NCBI GenBank assembly: GCA_016875195.1
Contig: VGRY01000019.1
Coordinates: forward strand, 1-59,730
Direction: 5' to 3'
From: Deltaproteobacteria bacterium
GTDB lineage: Bacteria; Desulfobacterota; BSN033; UBA1163
Length of the DNA stretch: 59,730 nt
Shown here: in pieces, positions 43,105 through 50,952 of the stretch
How positions within the stretch are numbered: the stretch's first letter is position 1
How the letters are laid out: each line of letters begins with the position of its first letter
Program-made: the position numbers and the translations under genes
Notes under the pieces: generated by a model
What the model was told of the DNA's origin: nothing
Databases searched by the model: none
Seen by the model: only the letters and a program-made list of their open reading frames with translations

Positions 43105-43201
43105 ATCAGGCGACCAGGATATCAGGATAAAGGAAATCAGGGCACCAGACAAGAGATCATTTTACAGCCTGATACCCTGATAACCTGATGCTCTGATATC
43201 C
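43105..43201. repeat. ATCAGG-type inverted repeat
   Basis: GGATATCAG (43117-43125) and CTGATATCC (43193-43201) enclose repeated ATCAGG/CCTGAT units. In the gap between livK and livG of system 1; may form a hairpin after the binding-protein gene and reduce downstream expression. Confidence 0.6.
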
Positions 43202-43220
43202 GAATCAATGGACTAAACTA

Positions 43221-44441
43221 TTATCTCTTCACCAGCACAGGAGGCATTCCTTCCTCAGGAGAGACCTCTCTCACCAAGGTGGGAACTGCCCATTCCCTGT
43301 CAGGCCTTGCATCCAACTTAAAGATGTACATGGATTGCATGGCCTGGTGGTCAATATTGCGGAAATACATTCTACCCTTGGGAGTCATGAATTCCATCCC
43401 TTCCATCGTGGCGATCAGTTTTTCTGTATCGGTGGATTGTGCTTTTTCAAAACCTCTCAAGGCTGCCATGGCTGCGGCAAATCCTCCGCAAGTGAAGAAG
43501 TCAGGAGGCTCTTTGAAGCGGGCCGTGTGCTCCTTGACCAGCCAGTCATTAACCGGGTTTTTGGGAAGCTCATAATAGTAATACGCTCCACCGGTCATTC
43601 CTTTTAGGCTTTCATATGCCTTGAGCAGGGGAAGGGTGGCTTTCAGGACTGGAAGAATGTTTCCGCCCGTGGTGATTTTGATTCCATATTTTTCAACCTT
43701 CATGACAGCCATCTGTTCAATCGGAGGATTCTTCCCTGCCCATACGACAAAAACATATTTTTCACCCGGTTTATCTTTCAGGGCATCGATGATCCTCTGG
43801 ACAGAAGAGGTGTGGTCGGTTTGGGCCATGGGCGCATATTCTTCGTGGACCATCTTGGCTCCTAATTTTTCTGCCGCTACTTTATAAGCCGCAACGCCAT
43901 CTCTTCCGAATGCATAATCCTGTGCAATGGCGGCAAGGTGGACTCCTGGTTTGGCAACGGCCTTGGCATTGGAGATGGCGTCCTGTCCGGAGTTTCTTCC
44001 GGTTCTAAAGATATACCGGTTCCATGCACTCCCGGTGATGGAGTCTGCAACAGCCGGTTCCACCAATAGGATCTTCTTAAACTCCAAAGCAACGGGAAGC
44101 ATGGCAAGGGCAGCTGCACTGCTCGTGGTCCCGACCACCATATCTACTTTGTCGTCTGCATAGAGCTTGGTGATCAACCGCTTGGCCACGTCGGGTTTGA
44201 TCTGATCGTCTTCGACGATCAGATCGATCTTTCGTCCGAGGACCTCATTTTTTCCCTTGGTCCCATACTCCAGGCCCAACTTGAATCCGGTCAGCATCTG
44301 CTTGGCATAGGCCTCCAGAGCGCCGGAGAAACCCTGGACAACACCGATTTTAATCGGTTGTTGGGCATTGGCTTGGACCGATATGAGACAGATTACAGCG
44401 AGAATAACTAAAAACACCGTACAACTTTTTTTTGTAAACAT
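43221..44441 (-). CDS. livK: Liv-type periplasmic amino acid/organic acid-binding protein (system 1)
   Basis: Periplasmic type I binding protein that gives substrate to LivHM. 406 residues with a signal peptide (MFTKKSCTVFLVILAVICLI, ending SVQANA). Mature part begins QQPIKIGVVQGFSGALEAYAKQMLTG, the family start. VVGTTSSAAALAMLPVALE is the hinge/binding segment. AAGGAGGACAAAAAT precedes ATG 44441, a strong ribosome site typical of abundant binding proteins. First gene of the Liv1 transcription unit. Confidence 0.92.
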   Translation of the reverse strand: MFTKKSCTVFLVILAVICLISVQANAQQPIKIGVVQGFSGALEAYAKQMLTGFKLGLEYGTKGKNEVLGRKIDLIVEDDQIKPDVAKRLITKLYADDKVDMVVGTTSSAAALAMLPVALEFKKILLVEPAVADSITGSAWNRYIFRTGRNSGQDAISNAKAVAKPGVHLAAIAQDYAFGRDGVAAYKVAAEKLGAKMVHEEYAPMAQTDHTSSVQRIIDALKDKPGEKYVFVVWAGKNPPIEQMAVMKVEKYGIKITTGGNILPVLKATLPLLKAYESLKGMTGGAYYYYELPKNPVNDWLVKEHTARFKEPPDFFTCGGFAAAMAALRGFEKAQSTDTEKLIATMEGMEFMTPKGRMYFRNIDHQAMQSMYIFKLDARPDREWAVPTLVREVSPEEGMPPVLVKR

Positions 44442-44511
44442 ATTTTTGTCCTCCTTTCTTTTTAATCTTTGATAAAATAATCAACACACCCCAATTACCC
44501 ACTGTTGATGC

Positions 44512-45312
44512 CTATCCCTCCTCACTATTTTTATCGCCCCGGCTTAAAACGATACGAAAAGGGTCGACTTTTTCACGGAGTGTCTTCAATTCCTCATCGG
44601 TTGGCAAAGGGAGTTGTTTAAAATCCTCTTTAATTAAAAGTTTAAATCCGGTGTTCTCGATGACCTCGTCCAGAGTAATTCCTGGAAGAAGTCCAATCAA
44701 CCTCATCCTCTTAGTCTTTTCTTCAAAATCGAGCAACGCCTTATCCGTAAAAACCCGATAAGGCCCTGTCCCCGGGGGAAGTCCCACTTTCTCTCTTGCT
44801 CCTGGCCCATCAATATAACCTGGAGTGGTAATGAATTCTACTCTCTCAACGAATCTCCTTTTTTCATGGTTGATGATGATCATGGTCCGCCAACAGAGTG
44901 ACCCAAAGGCATTGGCCCCTCCACTGCCAGGCCAACGCACGGATGGCGCCTCATATCGTCCCTTCACTGTTGAGTTGATGTTCCCGTATTGATCCACTTG
45001 GGCTCCCCCAAGGAATGCATAATGGGCAATGCCCAACTGGGCCATTTCGAATATCTCCGGCATGTCGCAGTTTCGAATTGCCCGATAAGTGGTCCTCGAA
45101 CAGCCTACAGAGGTCGGCAGGGTTGGCATCTGAGGGGCTACTCCTCCTGCCTCAAAGACCGGGACGATATTGGGGGCATGCATATGCTGGGCTAAACTGG
45201 CGGCCAGCATCGGAATACCTGTGCCGATGTAAATGACGGCGTGATCCTCGATCTCCCGCGCTGCGATGATGGCCATCAATTCGATGATATTGTAATCTCC
45301 TTTTCGCATCAT
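44512..45312 (-). CDS. CoA-transferase family I beta subunit (GctB-like)
   Basis: Beta subunit of a class I CoA-transferase that moves CoA between carboxylates. 266 residues. VFEAGGVAPQMP (Glu54) matches the catalytic glutamate of glutaconate CoA-transferase beta. FLGGAQVDQYGNINSTV is the family Gly-rich motif. The alpha gene ends 16 bases upstream, so the two form one unit. It allows activation of an acid at no ATP cost, complementing the ATP-dependent ligases in the window. Confidence 0.92.
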   Translation of the reverse strand: MMRKGDYNIIELMAIIAAREIEDHAVIYIGTGIPMLAASLAQHMHAPNIVPVFEAGGVAPQMPTLPTSVGCSRTTYRAIRNCDMPEIFEMAQLGIAHYAFLGGAQVDQYGNINSTVKGRYEAPSVRWPGSGGANAFGSLCWRTMIIINHEKRRFVERVEFITTPGYIDGPGAREKVGLPPGTGPYRVFTDKALLDFEEKTKRMRLIGLLPGITLDEVIENTGFKLLIKEDFKQLPLPTDEELKTLREKVDPFRIVLSRGDKNSEEG

Positions 45313-45328
45313 AAACCTTTCATGCGGT

Positions 45329-46342
45329 TCATCTCACTCTTAGGTGCTCAAGATTTTCTAGATAGTGGAGTTTTTCTTTTCCGCCGACCTTCTCGAGATA
45401 TTCTCCGAAATTCTTAACTCCAAAGATATATTTATCGTAATATTCCTCAAGAGAGGATTGCTCCCTTGCGGATGCCACGTACTCCTTCATATGGTCGATA
45501 TCCACATAATACATTCCGGGCATATTCGTTGGGTGGGTCCCATAGGGGATCTGGACAACGGCATCCACATAGAAACAGGGGATCAGGGTCCGGTCCGGGG
45601 CAAGGCGGATCTCATCCGTATCAATGATCTTTTCTGTTGTAATGATCAATCGCTTTGCCGATTTTGATTTCCCGAGGTCCTCATTCAACGCCCCTTCAAT
45701 CTGGGCATTTCCATAGATGTCGCATCGATGGACATGGATGATACAGACATCCGCATAAATGGCTGGTACGAGGATTAATTCCTCGCCTGTAAAGGGGCAG
45801 CGGATCTTTTTGGCTGCACTGTGCTTGAACCCATCCGCCCCCATCATGTTTCGAATCGGAAGAAAGGGAATCCCCATGGCTGCGGCTTTGTGACGCCAGG
45901 CCATGCTGGCATTGTCATATTCGGAGATCCCCATCTCACCGCTTGAAATCATCTTTTCGGCATTTTTTCGGGTCCTATAGGGAATTCCAAAAATCTCCAT
46001 TCCCGTGATATAACCGCAATCGATATTTTTCACACATCCTGCATCTAACATGAGGTTAAAATCGTAGGTCCGGGTTCCAGCCGCCAGATTGAGATTCCTC
46101 TTCTTCTGGCGTATCATTTCATGCACAGCAGCCATCGAGAGCCTGACAAAGCTGACCCCTCCCATCGTCAGGTAGTCCCCATCATGCACAAATTTCTGAA
46201 TGGCGGTTTTGATGTCTGTCCTTTTGTCCTGCCAGGCATTCTTCACCTTCTCTCTCATGTGTTCGCGGAATTCATTGGGCGTGATCTTGGAGAAGATCTG
46301 GCCTGAGCCTTCCTCAAGAATCTCTATCACCTTTCCTGACAT
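45329..46342 (-). CDS. CoA-transferase family I alpha subunit (GctA-like)
   Basis: Alpha subunit of the same CoA-transferase. 337 residues, from ATG 46342 with GGGGGAG four bases upstream; an outer ATG at 46357 is less well supported. IQKFVHDGDYLTMGGVSF is the family N-terminal motif and FLPIRNMMGADGFKHS a conserved core. KFVHDGDYLT and IIHVHRCDIYGNAQIEG are diagnostic. Substrate not decidable between glutaconate-, 3-oxoadipate- and ketosteroid-ring (IpdAB)-type enzymes. Confidence 0.91.
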   Translation of the reverse strand: MSGKVIEILEEGSGQIFSKITPNEFREHMREKVKNAWQDKRTDIKTAIQKFVHDGDYLTMGGVSFVRLSMAAVHEMIRQKKRNLNLAAGTRTYDFNLMLDAGCVKNIDCGYITGMEIFGIPYRTRKNAEKMISSGEMGISEYDNASMAWRHKAAAMGIPFLPIRNMMGADGFKHSAAKKIRCPFTGEELILVPAIYADVCIIHVHRCDIYGNAQIEGALNEDLGKSKSAKRLIITTEKIIDTDEIRLAPDRTLIPCFYVDAVVQIPYGTHPTNMPGMYYVDIDHMKEYVASAREQSSLEEYYDKYIFGVKNFGEYLEKVGGKEKLHYLENLEHLRVR

Positions 46343-46396
46343 CAATCTCCCCCTCATTCAATTTGAAGAATCTATATATCAATCCTGATCAATTTG

Positions 46397-46834
46397 TCAA
46401 TTCGAATAGAGGCATTTCAAGCGTTTAAGAAATTGTCGATCCCGTTCTTCAATCTTCTCTTCGACTTTGTCAGGAGGGTAGGGGAAAAAACCCTCTCCGG
46501 TTTTTACACCAAGTTTCCCCTGTGCGACTTTGTCTTTCAGAATTTCAGGAGGTTCTGTTGACCGGTCAATCTCCTTAAACAGATATTCTGCGATGTTGAG
46601 ATAGGTGTCGAGTCCTCCAAGGTCGCTTGTTTCCAAAGGACCGATCGTGGGGAGGCGGAAACCGAAAGTTCCCTTGACGGCTGAATCAATATCCTCAGCT
46701 GAAGCCACTCCCTCCTTAAGACAGGCCAAGGCCTCTCGATAGAGGGTGAAAGTTTTGCCAATGCCATGTCCCATGATTCCTGAACCGATAATTCCGATCT
46801 TTCTTATCTGGGAAAGGTTTGTGGGAGGTTCCAA
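46397..46834 (-). pseudogene. 3-hydroxyacyl-CoA dehydrogenase with internal in-frame deletion
   Basis: Reads as a 145-residue protein from TTG 46834 (GGAG six bases upstream, directly after the MaoC stop). Residues 11-27 are the dehydrogenase NAD-binding start (RKIGIIGSGIMGHGIGK). At residue 28-31 the sequence jumps to the C-terminal dimerisation domain (REALACLKEGVASAEDIDSAVKGTFGFRLPTIGPLE). The intervening about 150-160 residues of the normal 290-residue enzyme, including the catalytic histidine and most of the Rossmann fold, are missing while the frame is kept. It therefore cannot act as a normal HAD. It is either a decayed gene or a retained C-terminal domain. The intact HAD/crotonase fusion is at 4845-6866. 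Confidence 0.82.
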
Positions 46835-46837
46835 TCA

Positions 46838-47263
46838 TTACTCCTTTCGAAGAGGCATGGCCCAGGCAATGCCATCGACCACTATTATTCCATCCTGATT
46901 AATACAGATCGTTTTGAATTTTGCACGGTTCTTTTCAGGGATAATCTCAATAACCTCCACCTTGGCCATGATGGTATCTCCAATTCTTACAGGGGAAAGA
47001 AATTTGACTTCCTGGGAAAGATAGATTGTTCCATATCCGGGAAGAATGTTTCCTAGGATGGTTGAAAAGATTCCAAGGGAGTAGACCCCATGTGCGATTC
47101 TCCCTTTAAATATTGTTTTTTCTGCATAGGCTGGGTTGGTATGAACAGGGTTGGTATCTCCTGTGACCCGGGCAAAGTCATTGATGATTTCCTCTGTAAT
47201 GGTCTTTGTAATCTGAGCAGAGTCTCCGACTTTTATTTCATGAATGGTTTTTCCTTCAAGCAT
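46838..47263 (-). CDS. MaoC-like (R)-enoyl-CoA hydratase
   Basis: Hydrates a 2-enoyl-CoA. 141 residues, hot-dog fold. The hydratase motif is DFARVTGDTNPVHTNPAYAEKTIFKGRIAHGVYSLG, with Asp and His of the catalytic pair (GDTNPVH). Central helix and final strands (AKVEVIEIIPEKNRAKFKTICIN) are typical. The gene ends three bases before the truncated HAD start, so they were one transcript. (R)-specificity is the family norm, not proven here. Confidence 0.91.
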   Translation of the reverse strand: MLEGKTIHEIKVGDSAQITKTITEEIINDFARVTGDTNPVHTNPAYAEKTIFKGRIAHGVYSLGIFSTILGNILPGYGTIYLSQEVKFLSPVRIGDTIMAKVEVIEIIPEKNRAKFKTICINQDGIIVVDGIAWAMPLRKE

Positions 47264-47327
47264 AAGATGGTTTCCTCGTTAATGGAATAGATATCTCGGT
47301 ATGAGCTTGGATGACAAAAAGGCGGAA

Positions 47328-48026
47328 TCAAATCATGAGGTATTTCTTTTTAACTTCTTCATTCTTTCTCAATTCTTCAATCGTCCCCTGGTAACGGATT
47401 GTTCCCTTGTCCATCACATAAGCCCGATCGCTCAGGGCTGTGGCTAATCCCACATTATGCTCGCAGATGAGCATGGTGGTTCCCAATTTTTTAATCTGTC
47501 CCAATTGATCTTCCATCGCTTTGATGACCAGTGGAGCCAATCCTTCGCCCGGTTCGTCGAGCAGCAGGAGTTCAGGGTTGGTCATTAAGGTTCTGGCGAT
47601 GGTGAGCATCTGTTGCTCGCCACCGCTAAGTTGATTTCCCATATGTGATTCTAAATCTTTCAGTTTGGGGAAGAGGGAATATACCCGGCTGAGATCCCAG
47701 ATGGCTCCCTTTATCTCTCTCCGGGCGACGAGGATATTCTGGCGAACAGTCAGGTCTGGGAAAATCCTGCGGTCATCAGGGACAAAACCGATTCCCAAAG
47801 GGGCAATCCGGTAGGGAGGTTTTCCGATGAGCTCCTTCCCTTTGAACAAAATACTCCCCGAACGGGGAACCGTCAGACCAATAATGCTACGCAACGTAGT
47901 GGTCTTGCCTGCTCCATTTCTTCCAAGGAGACAGACGACCTCTCCCTCATTGATATCCAGGGAAAGGCCAAAAAGGATATGGCTTGTCCCATAGTAGGTA
48001 TGGATCTCTTTTACTTCAAGGATCAT
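47328..48026 (-). CDS. livF: Liv-type ABC transporter ATP-binding protein LivF (system 2)
   Basis: ATPase of a second, complete Liv importer. 232 residues. Walker A LLGRNGAGKTTT, signature QLSGGEQQMLTIARTLM, Walker B ELLLLDEPGEGLAP and the EHNVGLAT switch. Start overlaps the livG stop by four bases (ATGA), so the two are coupled. Distinct from the LivF of system 1 (for example GEGLAP against SKGLAP), so not a recent duplicate. Confidence 0.93.
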   Translation of the reverse strand: MILEVKEIHTYYGTSHILFGLSLDINEGEVVCLLGRNGAGKTTTLRSIIGLTVPRSGSILFKGKELIGKPPYRIAPLGIGFVPDDRRIFPDLTVRQNILVARREIKGAIWDLSRVYSLFPKLKDLESHMGNQLSGGEQQMLTIARTLMTNPELLLLDEPGEGLAPLVIKAMEDQLGQIKKLGTTMLICEHNVGLATALSDRAYVMDKGTIRYQGTIEELRKNEEVKKKYLMI

Positions 48027-48763
48027 GATGTTCCACCCAGATAGACTTTTTGCACCTCTTCGTTCGCCCTCACTTCTTCTGGCTTTCCGTCAGCGATCAG
48101 GGTTCCCTGGTGAAGAACGGAGATTCGTTTGGCAATACCGAAAACAACGCTCATATCATGTTCAGTAAAGAGAATGGTGATCCCTCTCTCTGTGGAAAGT
48201 TTATTAATGAGGCTCATGATATTATCAGTTTCTTCAGTAGACATGCCGCAGGTGGGTTCATCAAGACATAGCAACTCCGGCTCGGTCCCGAGAGTGATGG
48301 CGAGTTCCAATCGCTTTTTATCGCCATGGGAAATGGAATCTCCTAAAATGTTTGCTTGATCCGCAAGCCCTACGTCTTCTAGGATACGCCAGACCTCTTC
48401 TTTAAAGAACTTTTTTGCTGAGGTAAAGAAGTTAAACGTTTCTTTCCGATGGGAGAGGAGCGCCATTAAGACACTTTCATACACGGTCAGTTTCGGATAG
48501 ATGCTGGTGATCTGAAATGAGCGAGTTACTCCGAGTTTGCAACGGGTATAGGCGGGTAGATGCGTAATCTCTTCCCCTTTGAATAAGACCTTTCCGGAGG
48601 TTGACCGGTGATAGCCTGTGATGAGATTGAAAAGGGTGCTTTTCCCGGCACCATTCGGGCCGATGATTGCGTGTATGTCTCCCTTAATAATTGCGAGACT
48701 CACTTCATTGACCGCTCGAAGTTTACCAAATTCTTTGGTGATTCCCTGAGTCTGAAGAAACAT
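48023..48763 (-). CDS. livG: Liv-type ABC transporter ATP-binding protein LivG (system 2)
   Basis: 246 residues. Walker A IIGPNGAGKSTLFNLI, signature SISHGDKKRLELAITL (note Asp-Lys-Lys-Arg where most LivG have GEQRK), Walker B LLCLDEPTCGMSTEE and the switch EHDMSVVFG. Begins two bases after livM and overlaps livF: a tight operon. Confidence 0.93.
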   Translation of the reverse strand: MFLQTQGITKEFGKLRAVNEVSLAIIKGDIHAIIGPNGAGKSTLFNLITGYHRSTSGKVLFKGEEITHLPAYTRCKLGVTRSFQITSIYPKLTVYESVLMALLSHRKETFNFFTSAKKFFKEEVWRILEDVGLADQANILGDSISHGDKKRLELAITLGTEPELLCLDEPTCGMSTEETDNIMSLINKLSTERGITILFTEHDMSVVFGIAKRISVLHQGTLIADGKPEEVRANEEVQKVYLGGTS

Positions 48764-48765
48764 GG

Positions 48766-49746
48766 TTAAGATGACCCCTTGGTTAATTTCCCTCTCTCCT
48801 GTCTCTCCTTGATCTTCACTTTGGCAAACTCAAGGATTCCGCCAGGCAGGACAAAAATGATGATCAGGATGATCGTCCCCATGATGATCGGCCAAAAATG
48901 AGTGAATCCTAAGATATAAGCATGGATGAACGTCATGATGAACATACCCAAAACGGGGCCAAAAAAAGTGGAAGGGCCCCCGAGAATGGCAGCCATCACC
49001 GGTTCGCCCGATTTAATCCAAGTCAGGTATGACGGTGCGACGGAACGGTAAAAGGGTGCCCAGAGCGCACCTGCCAGGCCGGCAAATGCTGCAGCAATGA
49101 CAAAGGTGATGAGCTGGTATCTCGCGATATGAATACCTAAGAACTCCGTCCGCTCAGGGTTTTCTCGCATGGCCTTGAGGGTATGGCCAAAAGGGGAGTT
49201 GACGATTCGCCATAAGATGAAAGCGGAGATAATGAAAACAACGAGGATAAAATAATAGTAGACTATTGGAATTTTAAGAATCCCGGGCGGAAAGACCCCC
49301 TGGATCCCGTCATCTCCTCCAGTGAAATTATGCCATTTAAAGATGATGACGAAAATGAGCTGACCAAAAGCAAGGGTCAGGATAGAAAAGTAGATTCCTT
49401 TCAAACGAACGCAAAAATATCCAACAATTAAACCCATGATGCTTGCCACCCCGACCCCTGCCAAAATACTGAGCCAGAAGCTAAATTGCAGCTTCGTAAT
49501 GAGCATGGCGACGGTATATCCACCCAGTCCATAGAAGGCAGCCTGGCCGAAGGAGAGTTGTCCCATGTAGCCAAAGAGCAGATTGAAGCTCAAAGCAAAG
49601 AGGCTCATAATGAGAGCCTCCCCCAGGATGACCAGATAAAATTCAGAGATCACATGAGGGGCGATGATCGCTAAAGCCAATAGAAGAATCAGCCACCATC
49701 CTCTCTTCATCCATAAACTGTTTTCCCCAGATTGGATTATTCTCAT
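48766..49746 (-). CDS. livM: Liv-type ABC transporter permease LivM (system 2)
   Basis: Inner-membrane permease, 326 residues from ATG 49746 (GGGATAGAG upstream). A TTG at 49776 would extend it ten residues but lies in repeat-flanked DNA. About ten hydrophobic segments; GYMGQLSFGQAAFYGLGGYTVAML and ENPERTEFLGIHIARYQLITF coupling loop are typical. A family A repeat separates it from livH. Confidence 0.91.
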   Translation of the reverse strand: MRIIQSGENSLWMKRGWWLILLLALAIIAPHVISEFYLVILGEALIMSLFALSFNLLFGYMGQLSFGQAAFYGLGGYTVAMLITKLQFSFWLSILAGVGVASIMGLIVGYFCVRLKGIYFSILTLAFGQLIFVIIFKWHNFTGGDDGIQGVFPPGILKIPIVYYYFILVVFIISAFILWRIVNSPFGHTLKAMRENPERTEFLGIHIARYQLITFVIAAAFAGLAGALWAPFYRSVAPSYLTWIKSGEPVMAAILGGPSTFFGPVLGMFIMTFIHAYILGFTHFWPIIMGTIILIIIFVLPGGILEFAKVKIKERQERGKLTKGSS

Positions 49747-49774
49747 CTCTATCCCAAGTTGAAAGGAACTCCAC

Positions 49775-49903
49775 AAATTCGAAATCCGAATATCGAAATC
49801 CGAAACAAATTCAAATCACAAAAATTCGAAACAAGTTTGGATCATTAGAATTTTGGATTTAGAAATTGTTTCGAGGTTCGAATTTCGTGCTTCGAATTTT
49901 CGC
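49775..49903. repeat. Family A intergenic repeat inside Liv2
   Basis: AATTCGAAATCCGAATATCG left arm, AT-rich centre, GTTTCGAGGTTCGAATTTCG and GTGCTTCG right arm, between livH and livM of system 2. Confidence 0.88.
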
Positions 49904-49910
49904 ATTAACG

Positions 49911-50792
49911 TTATCTTTCCGGCCTTCCGAATATACCCCAGGGCCGTATGATCAGAACAGCGGCCATGACCATAAAGATAAAGGCAAGCGCCAGCTCTGG
50001 TTTATACATAATGCCAAAAGAATAAACCTGCCCAACGATAAATGAGCCCAGAAGGGTTCCAGGAAGGCTTCCCATTCCCCCAATAACAACGACTGCAAAA
50101 CATTCAACAATGATTTCAATATCCATGCCTAAAGCAATCGATCCATACGGTCCTGCCACGCCTCCACTCAGACCGGCGATCATGGCGCCCAGGACAAATA
50201 TCCATGTAAAAAGCCATGGGATAGGTATGCCTAAGGCGGAGACCATCTCCCGGTCGTGGGCGGCTGCCCGGATAATGTCACCGAGACGGGTACGATAAAC
50301 GAGCCACCATAAAATGATCACAAGGGCTAAACCCAGCAAGATGACGAAAAAATTATATGAGGGAAATGGGAAACCAAAAAGAAGAACAGCGCCCTTGAAG
50401 GGGACAGGTCTTGGAATGGAGAGGAACTCTCCGCCCCATCCAAACTTGACGATATCAGTGATAATGAGAACCACTGCATAGGTAGCCAGAAGCTGTTCAG
50501 GCCATCCCCTGGAATAAAGGCGTCTGAGCAAGAAAAATTCTATGACGATGCCAATCGCTCCCATCACTAAAGCGGCGAGGAATGTTGCAATATAGAAACC
50601 GACTACCGGAATAAGAAGGGCTTTCCAGATGTTGTAGGTAATAAAGGCACCGAGCATGTAGAGAGAGCCATGGGCGAAATTGAGAACTCTCAACACGCCA
50701 AAGGTGAGGGAGAGGCCCGAGGCGACCAGAAAGAGAAGGGCCGCCCGGGCAATCCCACTCATGAACTGATTAAAGAGAACATCAAAAGACAT
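49911..50792 (-). CDS. livH: Liv-type ABC transporter permease LivH (system 2)
   Basis: Membrane subunit, 293 residues, the family's usual length. GVLRVLNFAHGSLYMLGAFITY near residue 35, RAAAHDREMVSALGI coupling loop, and FAVVVIGGMGSLPGTLLGSFIVG near the C-terminus. It is the second gene of the Liv2 unit, after livK, with a family A repeat in each flanking gap. Confidence 0.93.
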   Translation of the reverse strand: MSFDVLFNQFMSGIARAALLFLVASGLSLTFGVLRVLNFAHGSLYMLGAFITYNIWKALLIPVVGFYIATFLAALVMGAIGIVIEFFLLRRLYSRGWPEQLLATYAVVLIITDIVKFGWGGEFLSIPRPVPFKGAVLLFGFPFPSYNFFVILLGLALVIILWWLVYRTRLGDIIRAAAHDREMVSALGIPIPWLFTWIFVLGAMIAGLSGGVAGPYGSIALGMDIEIIVECFAVVVIGGMGSLPGTLLGSFIVGQVYSFGIMYKPELALAFIFMVMAAVLIIRPWGIFGRPER

Positions 50793-50804
50793 CGCTTAAA
50801 ATCC

Positions 50805-50948
50805 TTAAATCCGAAATTTGAATATCGAAACTCGAAACAAATCCGAATTACCGAAATTCTGAATCCGAAACAAAAAATCAGGTTCCGAACATTTTATATT
50901 TGAATTTTGATATTGTTTCGGATTTCGATATTCGTGCTTCGAATTTCC
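50805..50948. repeat. Family A intergenic repeat inside Liv2
   Basis: ATCCGAAATTTGAATATCG left arm, GTTCCGAACATTTTATATTTG centre, TTGTTTCGGATTTCGATATTC and GTGCTTCG right arm; between livK and livH of system 2. Confidence 0.88.
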
Positions 50949-50952
50949 GTTT

